A stretch of 64,000 nt of DNA, taken from contig NZ_BIXZ01000002.1 in assembly GCF_005406125.1 (NCBI RefSeq), positions 124,001 to 188,000 of the forward strand, read 5' to 3'. Position 1 is the stretch's first letter; every line of letters starts with the position of its first letter. A program made the translations under genes and the position numbers. Below are positions 36,300-44,659 of the stretch, one piece after another. This DNA comes from Haloarcula mannanilytica. GTDB lineage: Archaea; Halobacteriota; Halobacteria; Halobacteriales; Haloarculaceae. Below the pieces are notes generated by a model. It saw only the letters and a list, made by a program, of their open reading frames with translations. It did not search any database and was not told the origin of the DNA.

Positions 36300-38210
36300 A
36301 TGCCAGACGTGTCGCTGCCACCTGTCACGCCGGGAATGTTGTTCGTGTTCGCGGTCATCATCGCGGCGCTGGTGCTGTTTGCGACCGAGGCCCTGCCCGT
36401 CGACGTGACCGCTATCGGCGTCATGGTCGCGCTGATGCTGGCCGAACCGGTGACGGTGCTCGCAGCTGATGTCGGCCTGCTCGCCGAGCCGGTGTACGTG
36501 TTACACCAGCCCGGCGACGGCATCTCGCCGCTTGACCGCGGGCTCTCTGGTTTTGCCTCGACGGCGACGATAACAGTGCTGGCGATGTTCATCCTCTCCG
36601 ACGGCGTCCAGCGGACCGGCATCATCCAGATTCTCGGCGCGAAAATCGCCTCGCTGACCGGGGACAGCGAAACGAAACAGCTCGGTGCGACCGTCGGGCT
36701 GGTCGCGCCCATCTCCGGGTTCATCAACAACACCGCCGCTGTCGCCATTCTTCTGCCGATGGTGACCGACATCGCGCACAAGGGAAAGGTTTCGCCCTCG
36801 AAACTGCTTTTGCCGCTGTCCTACGCCTCGATGTTCGGCGGCATGCTGACGCTCATCGGTACCTCGACGAACATCCTCGCCTCGCAGATATCGGCTGAAC
36901 TGATCGGTCGCCCGTTCAGCATGTTCGAGTTCACCCAGCTCGGCGTCATCGTGACTATCGTCGGGACGATCTATCTGCTCACTGTCGGGCGCTATCTGGT
37001 ACCCTCGCGCATCCCGGCCAAGGAAGACCTCACCGAGGAATTCGAGATGGGCGAGTACCTCACCGAGGTCGTCGTCCGCGAGGACTCCCCGCTCATCGGT
37101 CGGACGGTTGGCGAGGCGCTGTCGGCGTCCGAGTTCGATGTCGATGTCGTCCAACTGGTGCGTGGCGGGCGGACGTTCCTCGAACCGCTCGGTCAGAAAG
37201 CCATCCGAGCCGGCGACGTGTTCGCCGTTCGGACGGATCGGGACACACTTGTCGACCTCCTCGACGCCGAAGGACTCGATATGATTCCCGAGGTCGAGGT
37301 CGACGAGGCGGAACTGGAGGCCGCCAACGAGCGAAAGAACCTCGTCGAACTCGTCGTCGCCCCCGGCTCCTCGCTCATCGGCGAGACGCTCGTCTCCACG
37401 AACTTCCGCCAGCGCTACGACGCGACGGTGCTTGCCCTTCGCCACGGGCAAGAGCTGTACCGCCAGCGGATGGACCACGTCAAACTCCGCATCGGCGATA
37501 CGCTCCTGGTGCAGGCCACCCCGGAGAGCATCGAGCGACTCAACCGCAACAACGACTTCATCGTGGCCCAGGAGGTCCAGCGGCCGGACTTCCGGCGAAC
37601 GAAGATCCCCGTCGCGGTCGGCATCGTCGCCGCCGTCGTCGGCGTCGCGGCGCTGACCCCGATCCACATCGTCATCTCGGCGCTGGGCGGCGCGCTGGCG
37701 ATGGTGCTTTCCGGCTGTCTCCGCCCACAGGAACTGTACGACGCCGTCCAGTGGGACGTTATCTTCCTGCTCGCGGGCGTCATCCCGCTGGGCATCGCCC
37801 TGCAGGAGACCGGCGGTGCCGACTTGCTCGCGGACCTGTTTGTCATGGGTGCCGGCAGCGTCCTCACTGCCGGGGGCGGCCTCGCCGTTGTCCTCGGACT
37901 CATGTATCTCGTCACGGCGCTTTTGACGAACATCATCTCGAACAACGCCTCGGTCGTCCTGATGATCCCCGTCGCCATCGAGACCGCCCAGCAACTGAAC
38001 GCCAACGCCTTCGCGTTCGTCCTCGGCGTCACCTTCGCCGCCTCGACGGCGTTCATGACGCCGGTGGGCTACCAGACGAACCTCCTCGTCTACGGTCCCG
38101 GTGGCTACCGCTTTACCGACTACCTGAAGGTCGGCGCGCCGCTCCAGGCCGTCTTCGCCGTCGTGACGACGCTGGGCATCGCGTACTTCTGGGGCCTCGC
38201 TCCCGCGTGA
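36300..38210 (+). CDS. SLC13/DASS-type transporter with two TrkA-C domains
   Basis: A 636-residue membrane protein of the ion transporter superfamily. An N-terminal half has SGFINNTAAVAILLPMV, and a C-terminal half has NIISNNASVVLMIPVAIE (SNT/NNA signatures of DASS carriers). The cytosolic middle holds two TrkA-C (RCK-C) domains (SPLIGRTVGEALSAS and SSLIGETLVSTNFRQ). It probably moves dicarboxylate, sulfate or phosphate with Na+. ATG 36300 follows a CCTTTT TATA-like box about 20 nt upstream. Confidence 0.9.
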   Translation: MPDVSLPPVTPGMLFVFAVIIAALVLFATEALPVDVTAIGVMVALMLAEPVTVLAADVGLLAEPVYVLHQPGDGISPLDRGLSGFASTATITVLAMFILSDGVQRTGIIQILGAKIASLTGDSETKQLGATVGLVAPISGFINNTAAVAILLPMVTDIAHKGKVSPSKLLLPLSYASMFGGMLTLIGTSTNILASQISAELIGRPFSMFEFTQLGVIVTIVGTIYLLTVGRYLVPSRIPAKEDLTEEFEMGEYLTEVVVREDSPLIGRTVGEALSASEFDVDVVQLVRGGRTFLEPLGQKAIRAGDVFAVRTDRDTLVDLLDAEGLDMIPEVEVDEAELEAANERKNLVELVVAPGSSLIGETLVSTNFRQRYDATVLALRHGQELYRQRMDHVKLRIGDTLLVQATPESIERLNRNNDFIVAQEVQRPDFRRTKIPVAVGIVAAVVGVAALTPIHIVISALGGALAMVLSGCLRPQELYDAVQWDVIFLLAGVIPLGIALQETGGADLLADLFVMGAGSVLTAGGGLAVVLGLMYLVTALLTNIISNNASVVLMIPVAIETAQQLNANAFAFVLGVTFAASTAFMTPVGYQTNLLVYGPGGYRFTDYLKVGAPLQAVFAVVTTLGIAYFWGLAPA

Positions 38211-38265
38211 CACGGGCGACTCGCAACGAAACGCTTTACTCGCTGTCGGGTCGAGAGGGTGGTAC

Positions 38266-38338
38266 GGGATCGTGGGGTAGCTTGGTAACCTTCGGGCCTT
38301 GGGTGCCCGTCCCCTCGGTTCAAATCCGAGCGATCCCA
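38266..38338 (+). tRNA. tRNA-Pro (TGG anticodon)
   Basis: A 73-nt cloverleaf. The acceptor stem is GGGATCG with CGATCCC plus discriminator A. The D arm is GGG...CC. The anticodon stem CGGGC/GCCCG encloses the loop CTTGGGT, giving anticodon TGG. The T stem CTCGG/CCGAG encloses TTCAAAT. No CCA is encoded and there is no intron. The T arm and 3' end recur 120 bp downstream (see the repeat entry). Confidence 0.95.
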
Positions 38339-38459
38339 TATTACTGTCGCGAACAACACCGTGAGCGACAGTCATCGGTGCGCTCGGATTTGAAGCAGAC
38401 CAGGCGCGCGCAGCCGTAGCGAGCACGTCTGGGCGTAGTTCAAATCCGAGCGATCCCAT
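38318..38459. repeat. Duplicated tRNA-Pro 3' end, with an inverted third copy
   Basis: The 22 bases at 38318-38339 (T arm to 3' end plus one base) recur exactly at 38438-38459. A 14-base inverted copy of the same T arm lies at 38381-38394, able to pair with either direct copy. The 98 bp between the direct copies have no gene. A stem ACTGTCGC/GCGACAGT (38343-38350, 38365-38372) directly follows the tRNA. Such tRNA 3' end repeats are typical attachment-site scars of tRNA-targeting integrases, though no integrase is present. Confidence 0.8.
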
Positions 38460-38562
38460 CTCTGGACGAAATCGAGCAGCCGTTTTTGAAGCTTCGACTG
38501 TCGGCTTGCCAGAATGGCGGTTTTGAGGGATTAGCGGGTCCGCCGCGGCGACTTCGCGGTAC

Positions 38563-38605
38563 AGTTCCGGGTTCCGAAGTAGAGAGAACCCAAATTTTGG
38601 GAACT
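38563..38605. promoter_or_regulatory. Nested inverted repeats upstream of the Tat lipoprotein gene
   Basis: AGTTCC and GGGTTC (38563-38574) are mirrored by GAACCC (38586-38591) and GGAACT (38600-38605). A separate perfect palindrome CCCAAA-T-TTTGGG spans 38589-38601. The arms overlap, so two alternative hairpins or a two-site operator are possible. It lies about 60-100 nt before the lipoprotein ATG, just upstream of an AT-rich TATA region (38625-38643). Confidence 0.5.
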
Positions 38606-38664
38606 GGAAGGTATCTGATGATAACTATTATTATATTTATATAGCGATATGAATTTGCCTTACC

Positions 38665-39375
38665 ATGCGTCAGATATCCAGACGACAGATACTCCGAGCC
38701 GCGTGTGTGGGAGCGGTCGCGCTCGCCGGTTGTAGTAGCGATCAGGCGAATGAGTCAGGTGCGACTGAGAGTGACGGCGGCGGTGCCGAAACACCCGAGG
38801 GATCGACTGATGAGATGGAGACGGATACCCCGACAGACAGCGGAGGGCAGCCACAGTTCGGGCAGACAGCCCGGTTCCCGGAGTCGTATGCGATGACGAT
38901 GACGACGGAATCGGAGGGCCAGACCGTCGAGATGACTGGCCGGTTCTACGAAGGCGATATGTACGTGACATTCGAGCAGCAAGGGCAGCAGATGGAACTG
39001 TACCACATCGGGGATACGACCTACACCGTTGCCGGCGGACAGTGTATCATGGGGACGATGCAACAGGGGATGGACCGCGAGGATGTCGACCCCAGTGAGT
39101 TCTCCGACCGGGCAGAGCAGAACCCGGATATCACACCAGTCGGTCGAGAGACCATCGACGGCGACGAGGTCCTGGTGTATGAACTCTCACAGAGCGGGAC
39201 CGACGAGCCAGTCACGTATTATATCCTCGCAGACTCCGGCTACCCGCGCCGCATCGAGACCGGGCGGACGCGCTGGGACTTCCACTCGTGGGGAGATGTC
39301 GACCCGATTCAGGAACCTGACGCGGACTGCCAGTCGATGCCTAGTGGTGGTATGACGGCCAACAGCGGGAACTGA
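38665..39375 (+). CDS. Tat-exported lipoprotein of unknown function
   Basis: A 236-residue secreted protein. The N-terminus has RRQILRAACVGAVALAGC, combining a twin-arginine motif and a lipobox with cysteine 23. A low-complexity acidic linker follows. The rest (from about residue 65) is beta-rich, with TTESEGQTVEMTGRFYEGDMYV and VTYYILADSGYPRRIETG, reminiscent of LolA-type or related lipid-binding beta-sheet folds. The role is unknown. Strong TATA sequence (TATATTTATATA, about 38630-38642) lies 25-35 nt upstream. Confidence 0.78.
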   Translation: MRQISRRQILRAACVGAVALAGCSSDQANESGATESDGGGAETPEGSTDEMETDTPTDSGGQPQFGQTARFPESYAMTMTTESEGQTVEMTGRFYEGDMYVTFEQQGQQMELYHIGDTTYTVAGGQCIMGTMQQGMDREDVDPSEFSDRAEQNPDITPVGRETIDGDEVLVYELSQSGTDEPVTYYILADSGYPRRIETGRTRWDFHSWGDVDPIQEPDADCQSMPSGGMTANSGN

Positions 39376-39459
39376 CAGCGCAACGACCACGCAGCCGTCC
39401 ACTTCCACCCCGGTTTGCGAACCTTCTTAGGCAAGTGGGCATAACCACAGTGCACTCAG

Positions 39460-41556
39460 ATGGCGACCGCCGAGAACACCGAACTCATCGACCGCTTCGA
39501 GGAGTTCTACCGCAACTACTACCGCAACGAGATCGGTGAGCTCGCCCAGAAATATCCCAACGACCAGAAGTCGCTGTACATCGACTGGGACGACCTCTAT
39601 CGCTTCGACCCGGACCTGGCCGACGACTACCGCACCAAGCCCGAGCAGATACAGGAGTACGCCGAGGAGGCCCTGCGACTGTACGACCTCCCGGTCGACG
39701 TGTCGCTCGGGCAGGCCCACGTCCGCGTCCGAAACCTCCCTGATTCGGAGGATATCCGTGACCTGCGCCACGAACACCACGGCAACCTCGTCGCCGTCCG
39801 TGGGATCATCCGGAAAGCGACCGACGTGCGCCCGAAGGTCATCGAGGCGGCCTTCGAGTGCCAGCGCTGTGGCACGCTCACGCGCATCCCCCAGACCGCC
39901 GGCGACTTTCAAGAACCTCACGACTGCCAGGGCTGTGAACGCCAGGGGCCGTTCCGGCTCAACACCGACCAATCGCAGTTCATCGACGCCCAGAAGCTCC
40001 GCGTGCAGGAATCACCCGAGGGCCTGCGCGGCGGCGAGACGCCCCAGTCCATCGACATCAACATCGAGGACGATATCACCGGCGAGGTGACCGCCGGCGA
40101 CCACGTCCGCGTGACCGGCATCCTCAAACTCGACCAGCGGGGCAACGACAACGAAAAGTCCCCGATGTTCGACATCTATATGGAGGGCGTCAGCGTCGAA
40201 ATTGAGGACGAGCAGTTCGAGGACATGGAGATCACCGACGCCGACAAGAAGGAAATCGTCGAACTGTCGAACGAACCCGACATCTACGACAAGATGGTCG
40301 GGGCCATCGCTCCCTCCATCTACGGCTACGAGAAGGAGAAGCTCGCGATGATGCTCCAGCTCTTCTCGGGCGTGACCAAGGAGCTTCCTGACGGATCTCG
40401 AATACGTGGCGACCTCCATATGTTGCTGATAGGAGACCCAGGAACCGGTAAATCTCAGATGCTATCATATATAGAGAATATCGCACCACGCTCCGTCTAC
40501 ACCTCCGGGAAGGGGTCGTCGAGCGCGGGGCTGACCGCCGCGGCCGTGCGCGACGACTTCGGCGACGGCCAACAGTGGACGCTGGAAGCCGGTGCGCTCG
40601 TGCTCGCCGACCAGGGCATCGCCGCTATCGACGAACTCGATAAGATGAGCCCGGAGGACCGCTCAGCGATGCACGAAGCGCTGGAGCAGCAGCGTATCAG
40701 CGTCTCCAAGGCGGGAATCAACGCAACACTCAAATCTCGCTGTTCGCTGCTGGGCGCGGCCAACCCCAAGTACGGGCGCTTCGATCAGTACGAGCCCATC
40801 GGGGAGCAGATCGACCTCGAACCGGCGCTTATCTCCCGGTTTGACCTCATCTTCACCGTGACGGACAAGCCCGACGAGGAGAAAGACCGCAACCTCGCCG
40901 AGCACATCATCCAGACCAACTACGCCGGCGAACTCCACACCCACCGGACGGAGAACCCGACCTCGAACTTCAGCGAGGAGGAGGTCGGCACCGTCACCGA
41001 GGAGGTCGCACCGACCATCGAACCGGACCTGCTCAGAAAGTACGTCGCCTACGCCAAGCGTAACTGCTTCCCGACGATGACTGAGGAGGCGAAAAGCCGC
41101 ATCGAGGACTTCTACGTCGACCTACGGATGAAAGGCCAGGACGAGGACGCGCCAGTGCCGGTCACCGCCCGGAAACTGGAGGCGCTGGTCCGATTGGCCG
41201 AGGCTTCTGCGCGTATTCGCCTCTCGGACACCGTCGACGAGGCCGACGCCGACCGCGCGGTCGACATCGCTCACTATTGCCTGAAAGAAATCGGCGTCGA
41301 CCCCGAGACCGGCGAGTTCGACGCCGACGTGGTCGAGACGGGCCAATCGAAGACCCAGCGCGACCGCATCCAGAACATCAAGGGCATCATCTCGGACATC
41401 GAGGACGAGTACGACGAGGGCGCACCCGCCGACGTGGTCATCGAGCGCGCCGAGGAGGTCGGTATCGACGAGTCCAAGGCCGAACACGAGATCGACAAGC
41501 TAAAACAGAAAGGCGAGGTGTACGAGCCTCGAACGGACCACCTCCGGACGACCTGA
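39460..41556 (+). CDS. mcm: Replicative DNA helicase MCM
   Basis: A 698-residue MCM protein. N-terminal domains include a zinc finger (CQRC and CQGC) and the OB fold. The AAA+ core has Walker A GDPGTGKS (325-332), Walker B IAAIDELDKM and the arginine finger SRFDLIF. A C-terminal winged helix ends the protein. It forms the hexameric replication helicase. No intein is present, although inteins occur at sites near this P-loop in other haloarchaeal MCMs. Codons 309-343, over the P-loop, are AT-rich and unlike the rest (separate entry). ATG 39460 follows a CATAACC box. Confidence 0.96.
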   Translation: MATAENTELIDRFEEFYRNYYRNEIGELAQKYPNDQKSLYIDWDDLYRFDPDLADDYRTKPEQIQEYAEEALRLYDLPVDVSLGQAHVRVRNLPDSEDIRDLRHEHHGNLVAVRGIIRKATDVRPKVIEAAFECQRCGTLTRIPQTAGDFQEPHDCQGCERQGPFRLNTDQSQFIDAQKLRVQESPEGLRGGETPQSIDINIEDDITGEVTAGDHVRVTGILKLDQRGNDNEKSPMFDIYMEGVSVEIEDEQFEDMEITDADKKEIVELSNEPDIYDKMVGAIAPSIYGYEKEKLAMMLQLFSGVTKELPDGSRIRGDLHMLLIGDPGTGKSQMLSYIENIAPRSVYTSGKGSSSAGLTAAAVRDDFGDGQQWTLEAGALVLADQGIAAIDELDKMSPEDRSAMHEALEQQRISVSKAGINATLKSRCSLLGAANPKYGRFDQYEPIGEQIDLEPALISRFDLIFTVTDKPDEEKDRNLAEHIIQTNYAGELHTHRTENPTSNFSEEEVGTVTEEVAPTIEPDLLRKYVAYAKRNCFPTMTEEAKSRIEDFYVDLRMKGQDEDAPVPVTARKLEALVRLAEASARIRLSDTVDEADADRAVDIAHYCLKEIGVDPETGEFDADVVETGQSKTQRDRIQNIKGIISDIEDEYDEGAPADVVIERAEEVGIDESKAEHEIDKLKQKGEVYEPRTDHLRTT
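40384..40488 (+). other. Low-GC codon tract across the MCM P-loop
   Basis: In these 35 codons 22 end in A or T, including three ATA, CGA, CTA, TCA, TAT and AAA. Codons on each side almost always end in G or C. The protein sequence stays fully conserved (IGDPGTGKSQML). The boundaries are sharp. This suggests gene conversion from a lower-GC donor at the known intein insertion region rather than drift. Confidence 0.85.
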
Positions 41557-41557
41557 T

Positions 41558-41830
41558 ATGGACCGGATCTCCGCGCTCCGCAACATCGAGGAGGCCCTGG
41601 CCGAGTTCGAGGCCGGGTCGCAGTCGCTGGCTGATCTTGAACGGGACGTTCGCGGAACACTGCGGACCTACGCGACGGAGTTCGAGGGGGACTTACAGGC
41701 CTACCGGGCCAGTGGTGGGACCGCAGTGGACGGTCTCGTCGTCCTTGCGCCGTCGGAGACAGCGGCCCGCGAGCGGGTGCAAGACCTCGTCTCGGACACC
41801 GGGGAGTTCACCGTCACAGCCGTCGAATAG
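41558..41830 (+). CDS. Conserved haloarchaeal protein downstream of MCM (DUF7854-like)
   Basis: A 90-residue protein, MDRISALRNIEEALAEFEAG, with an N-terminal helix and a C-terminal alpha/beta part (GLVVLAPSETAARERVQDLV). It begins 1 nt after the MCM stop, so it is co-transcribed with the helicase. I believe this family is numbered DUF7854, but could not check. No function is known; the tight linkage suggests a role with MCM or replication. Confidence 0.72.
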   Translation: MDRISALRNIEEALAEFEAGSQSLADLERDVRGTLRTYATEFEGDLQAYRASGGTAVDGLVVLAPSETAARERVQDLVSDTGEFTVTAVE

Positions 41831-41964
41831 GATTGTACCGCTGTAGCTGCTGTCGGCGTATTCTACAGGACGTACCGTAGTGCTCACTCTCGGGTCCGAC
41901 GGCTACCATATTTTCTGCTTCATCCGCCCATATATTCACTCCATTCTAAATTCAATTCAATAAA

Positions 41965-41974
41965 ATTATATAGT
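41965..41974 (+). promoter_or_regulatory. TATA region of the DUF7855-MinD run
   Basis: An AATTATATAG-like stretch within an AT-rich island (about 41935-41985) lies about 30 nt before GTG 41996. The 165-nt gap between the MCM-linked gene and this promoter shows no gene. The island is unusually AT-rich for the window. Confidence 0.55.
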
Positions 41975-41995
41975 AATAATACTAATCCCCAGCTA

Positions 41996-42331
41996 GTGCT
42001 ACTCGTCGTTACCTACTCCCGGACGGCACGCACGGACCTGCGGAACATCTGTCGTGCCCACGAGGACTGTGTCGTTCGACAGTTCGGGAGAGCAGCGTTG
42101 TTCTCCGGAACCGAGTTCGGGGCCTTCCAGGCGCTCCGACTCTACGAGAAACACGGGCTCGACGTTCAGATCGAGCGCGTCGAGCCGTTCGAGCCGTCGG
42201 ATGTCCCGGAACACGTCCGCAAAGCGGCCGAGAGCTACGAGGCGCGGGAGGAACCGGCGACACCATACAAGCGGTTCGCGTCAGGGCGTGACCTTCCGGA
42301 CCCGGACCAACTCCGAGGCGTCGATCTGTGA
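41996..42331 (+). CDS. Conserved haloarchaeal protein (DUF7855-like)
   Basis: A 111-residue protein. The N-terminal half, MLLVVTYSRTARTDLRNICRAHEDCVVRQFG, then ALFSGTEFGAFQALRLYEKHGLDVQIERV, suggests a small alpha/beta domain. The C-terminus is an extended tail with PYKRFASGRDLPDPDQLRG. I do not recognise a function. GTG 41996 is supported by the TATA box; its TGA overlaps the next GTG start by 4 nt, the first of several couplings in this run. Confidence 0.72.
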   Translation: MLLVVTYSRTARTDLRNICRAHEDCVVRQFGRAALFSGTEFGAFQALRLYEKHGLDVQIERVEPFEPSDVPEHVRKAAESYEAREEPATPYKRFASGRDLPDPDQLRGVDL

Positions 42332-43137
42332 AGCTGCGCGTCACTGAAACCACGTACGCGGGTACTGTCATCGACCTCCGAACACGAGCAGTCGACGGGA
42401 AAGCTATCGCCGCGAGTATCCGCGGGCAGCGAACCCTCCCGATCGTATCCTGTCCGGAGCCGCCGTCCGTGTACGCCTACGCCGGACACGTCCACCCGTC
42501 GATGGGACTGCGAACGCGGACCGCGCTCGCGGCCGCCGCCAGGTCACTGGGGCATGAGACACCACAGGACGACGCGATTGCGGACTGCCGGGAGCGACTG
42601 GCCGAGCTCGATTGTTCGACGCCAGACCTCCCCGAGCCAGTCGATCCGGTGTCGGACGTGACGATCGATGGCCTACAGGAGGCGGTTGCCACCCACCGCG
42701 GCCGCCTCACCGCTCGACGGGCCGTCGGTGCGGATGACGGGGCAGTGCAGGCTGACCTCCGGGATGCCGCGATGGAACTGAGCGAACGGGAGACGCGACG
42801 GGCTGCCGCCAGGGAGACACGCGAACTCCGGCGCGAGCAGGCCCGCGCCTACCGCGACACGCTGGAGGAGCGGCGACGGCTTTCCGACGAGCTGGCCAAC
42901 CGCCGGCGGTGCGCTCGGGCGACCCTCGTCGACCGGCTCTCCGATGCGTTCAGTCAAGCAATCGCAACCGTTCCGGGATCAGTTCCGGATAATCCGTTCG
43001 ACGCTGACCCTGTGACAGCCGCCCTGGCCGTACTCCGGGTCGCCCGAACACCAGCGCCGGTTGTCCTTGAAACGGACCGGTTCAGCTCACCGACGGCTGC
43101 GTCGGACTGCCTGGATGCGCCTCTCGTTCGCTGCTGA
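42328..43137 (+). CDS. Conserved haloarchaeal protein with central coiled coil (DUF7856-like)
   Basis: A 269-residue protein. An N-terminal beta-rich segment leads to VYAYAGHVHPSMGLRTRTALAAAARSLG. A long helical coiled-coil region (about 140-200, with RDAAMELSERETRRAAARETRELRREQ) and a C-terminal alpha/beta part with DPVTAALAVLRVARTPAPVVLETD follow. The overall layout, a core plus coiled coil, suggests a structural or scaffolding role. GTG 42328 overlaps the preceding stop. No named family beyond the haloarchaeal DUF is known to me. Confidence 0.72.
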   Translation: MKLRVTETTYAGTVIDLRTRAVDGKAIAASIRGQRTLPIVSCPEPPSVYAYAGHVHPSMGLRTRTALAAAARSLGHETPQDDAIADCRERLAELDCSTPDLPEPVDPVSDVTIDGLQEAVATHRGRLTARRAVGADDGAVQADLRDAAMELSERETRRAAARETRELRREQARAYRDTLEERRRLSDELANRRRCARATLVDRLSDAFSQAIATVPGSVPDNPFDADPVTAALAVLRVARTPAPVVLETDRFSSPTAASDCLDAPLVRC

Positions 43138-43169
43138 CTTTTAAATCGGAAGGCCGGGCCACCGTCCCT

Positions 43170-43946
43170 ATGGTTACGTTCGACTGCCGCGCCAAGCGAG
43201 TCGACGGCGTGACGCTCGTCACGGCGACCGTCGGCGACATCGCTGCACCGACTCGGATTACCGTCCGGAACTGTCTCGACGGCCCCCTCTGGCCACCGAG
43301 ACAGCAGGGTGTCCCCGAAGCCGGCTGGAGCGAGGAGGGCTTTGAAGGGGTCGTTGGCCCGGGCACACACGCGCTCGGGTATGCGACGCCGGCTCCCCCA
43401 GCCGACCAGCCGGCGGAGTTGGTCGGGGCCGAGCCCGCTTCCGAAGATGCCCCAGCCGATGAGCGACTCGACTCCGAGGACGCTGTGGTCAGGGAACTCG
43501 GCGACCCGGCACCGCCTGCGGACGCAGTGCCTGCGGGCGAGCCGGGGGAGGCGGCTGCTGCGGAGGGTCGCCAGCCGGACATACCCTCGGTCGAGGGAGG
43601 CGACAGGCAGGCGGACCGACAGCCAGCGGTTGTTCAACCGTCAGGCCGATCAAGGGCTGCTTCCGGTCGGCGGTCGGAGCAGCAGCTCCCTGCGGCTGTC
43701 TCTCAGTGGCTCGACACCGTTGCTCGGCGCGTCGACCGTGCCGAGCGGCTGGACGGGGCGGACTCCCTGTCGGCAGCGACGGCTGCGGTTCGCGCGGCGG
43801 ACGGTCTGTCGGGCGTCCGGGCAGTCGCCACACGCGGTGCTGCGGACGAACGGATGCTCCGGGCACTGGCCCGCCGGGCCGAACAGCTCGCGGACCGACG
43901 GGCGGCCGCTACGGTGCCGACCGAGACGCTGTCCCGCCTCGCATGA
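43170..43946 (+). CDS. Conserved haloarchaeal protein (DUF7857-like)
   Basis: A 258-residue protein. A conserved N-terminal beta domain (FDCRAKRVDGVTLVTATVGD, NCLDGPLWPPRQQGVPE and EGVVGPGTHALGYATP) occupies about residues 1-75. A disordered Ala/Pro/Glu linker (75-175) and a helical C-terminal domain (AAVSQWLDTVARRVDRAERL) follow. It overlaps the MinD gene by ATGA, making the two translationally coupled, so this is the best candidate for a MinD partner. Confidence 0.75.
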   Translation: MVTFDCRAKRVDGVTLVTATVGDIAAPTRITVRNCLDGPLWPPRQQGVPEAGWSEEGFEGVVGPGTHALGYATPAPPADQPAELVGAEPASEDAPADERLDSEDAVVRELGDPAPPADAVPAGEPGEAAAAEGRQPDIPSVEGGDRQADRQPAVVQPSGRSRAASGRRSEQQLPAAVSQWLDTVARRVDRAERLDGADSLSAATAAVRAADGLSGVRAVATRGAADERMLRALARRAEQLADRRAAATVPTETLSRLA

Positions 43947-44659
43947 TTGTGGCGGTCACCGGCGGTAAAGGAGGTGTCGGCAAATCGACCATCGCGTACA
44001 ACCTCGCGGCGGAACTCGACAGCGTAGGACGCGCTGACAGCAGTGCCTCGCACCCGAGCGCGAACCCGGGGAGCGTTGTCGTCGACAGCGACCTCGGGAT
44101 GGCGGACCTGCCGTCCAGTCGCGGACCCGACCTGCACGACGTGCTTGCCGGCCGCGCCGACCCCCACGAAGCGATCCGCGAGGGCGGCCCCGTGACCGTT
44201 ATTCCCTGCGGGCGGACGCTGGCCGGCGCTCGGAGCGCGGATCTACAGGCACTCACAGATGTATTCGCCGCGCTGGAGCGGACCTACCGCTGGGTCGTCG
44301 TCGACTCGCCGGCCGGGCTACACGCCGATGTCGGCCTGCCCCTCGCAGCCGCCGACGCCGCGCTACTCGTGACGACGCCCGAGAGCGCGGCCCTCGCCGA
44401 CGCGCTCCGGGTCCGGGCATTGGCCCGCGAACTCGACGCCGGACTCTGCCGGGTCGTCCTCAACCGGGCCGGTCCGAACCCCGCGACCGAAGCCGTCGCG
44501 GACCGGTTCGGTGCGCCGGCTGTCGCGATTCCCGAGAGCGAACCGCTAGCGACGGCACAGTCCCACGGACAGCCGCTTCGAGAAACAGCGCCGGACGCGC
44601 CAGCGAGACAATCGCTCGAAACGCTCGCCGACGCCGTTTATTCCTGTAGCTCGGTGTAA
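43943..44659 (+). CDS. MinD/ParA-family ATPase
   Basis: A 238-residue deviant-Walker P-loop ATPase with GGKGGVGKST (7-16), a DSDLGMADL switch and DSPAGLHADV (Walker B). It lacks an obvious C-terminal amphipathic membrane helix. An insertion between the P-loop and second strand (RADSSASHPSANPG) is unusual. MinD/ParA proteins position structures by dimerising on a surface in an ATP-dependent way. Overlap with the DUF7857-like gene and the TFB gene places it in the conserved MCM-linked run. Confidence 0.88.
   Translation: MIVAVTGGKGGVGKSTIAYNLAAELDSVGRADSSASHPSANPGSVVVDSDLGMADLPSSRGPDLHDVLAGRADPHEAIREGGPVTVIPCGRTLAGARSADLQALTDVFAALERTYRWVVVDSPAGLHADVGLPLAAADAALLVTTPESAALADALRVRALARELDAGLCRVVLNRAGPNPATEAVADRFGAPAVAIPESEPLATAQSHGQPLRETAPDAPARQSLETLADAVYSCSSV

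Noticed and set aside
36501-38459. A 652-codon minus-strand frame opposite the transporter
   Set aside because: It shows no domain and its composition mirrors the real gene on the other strand.
41935-41985. AT-rich island after MCM as a replication origin
   Set aside because: There is no Orc1/Cdc6 gene or repeated origin box nearby. A promoter for the following gene explains it.
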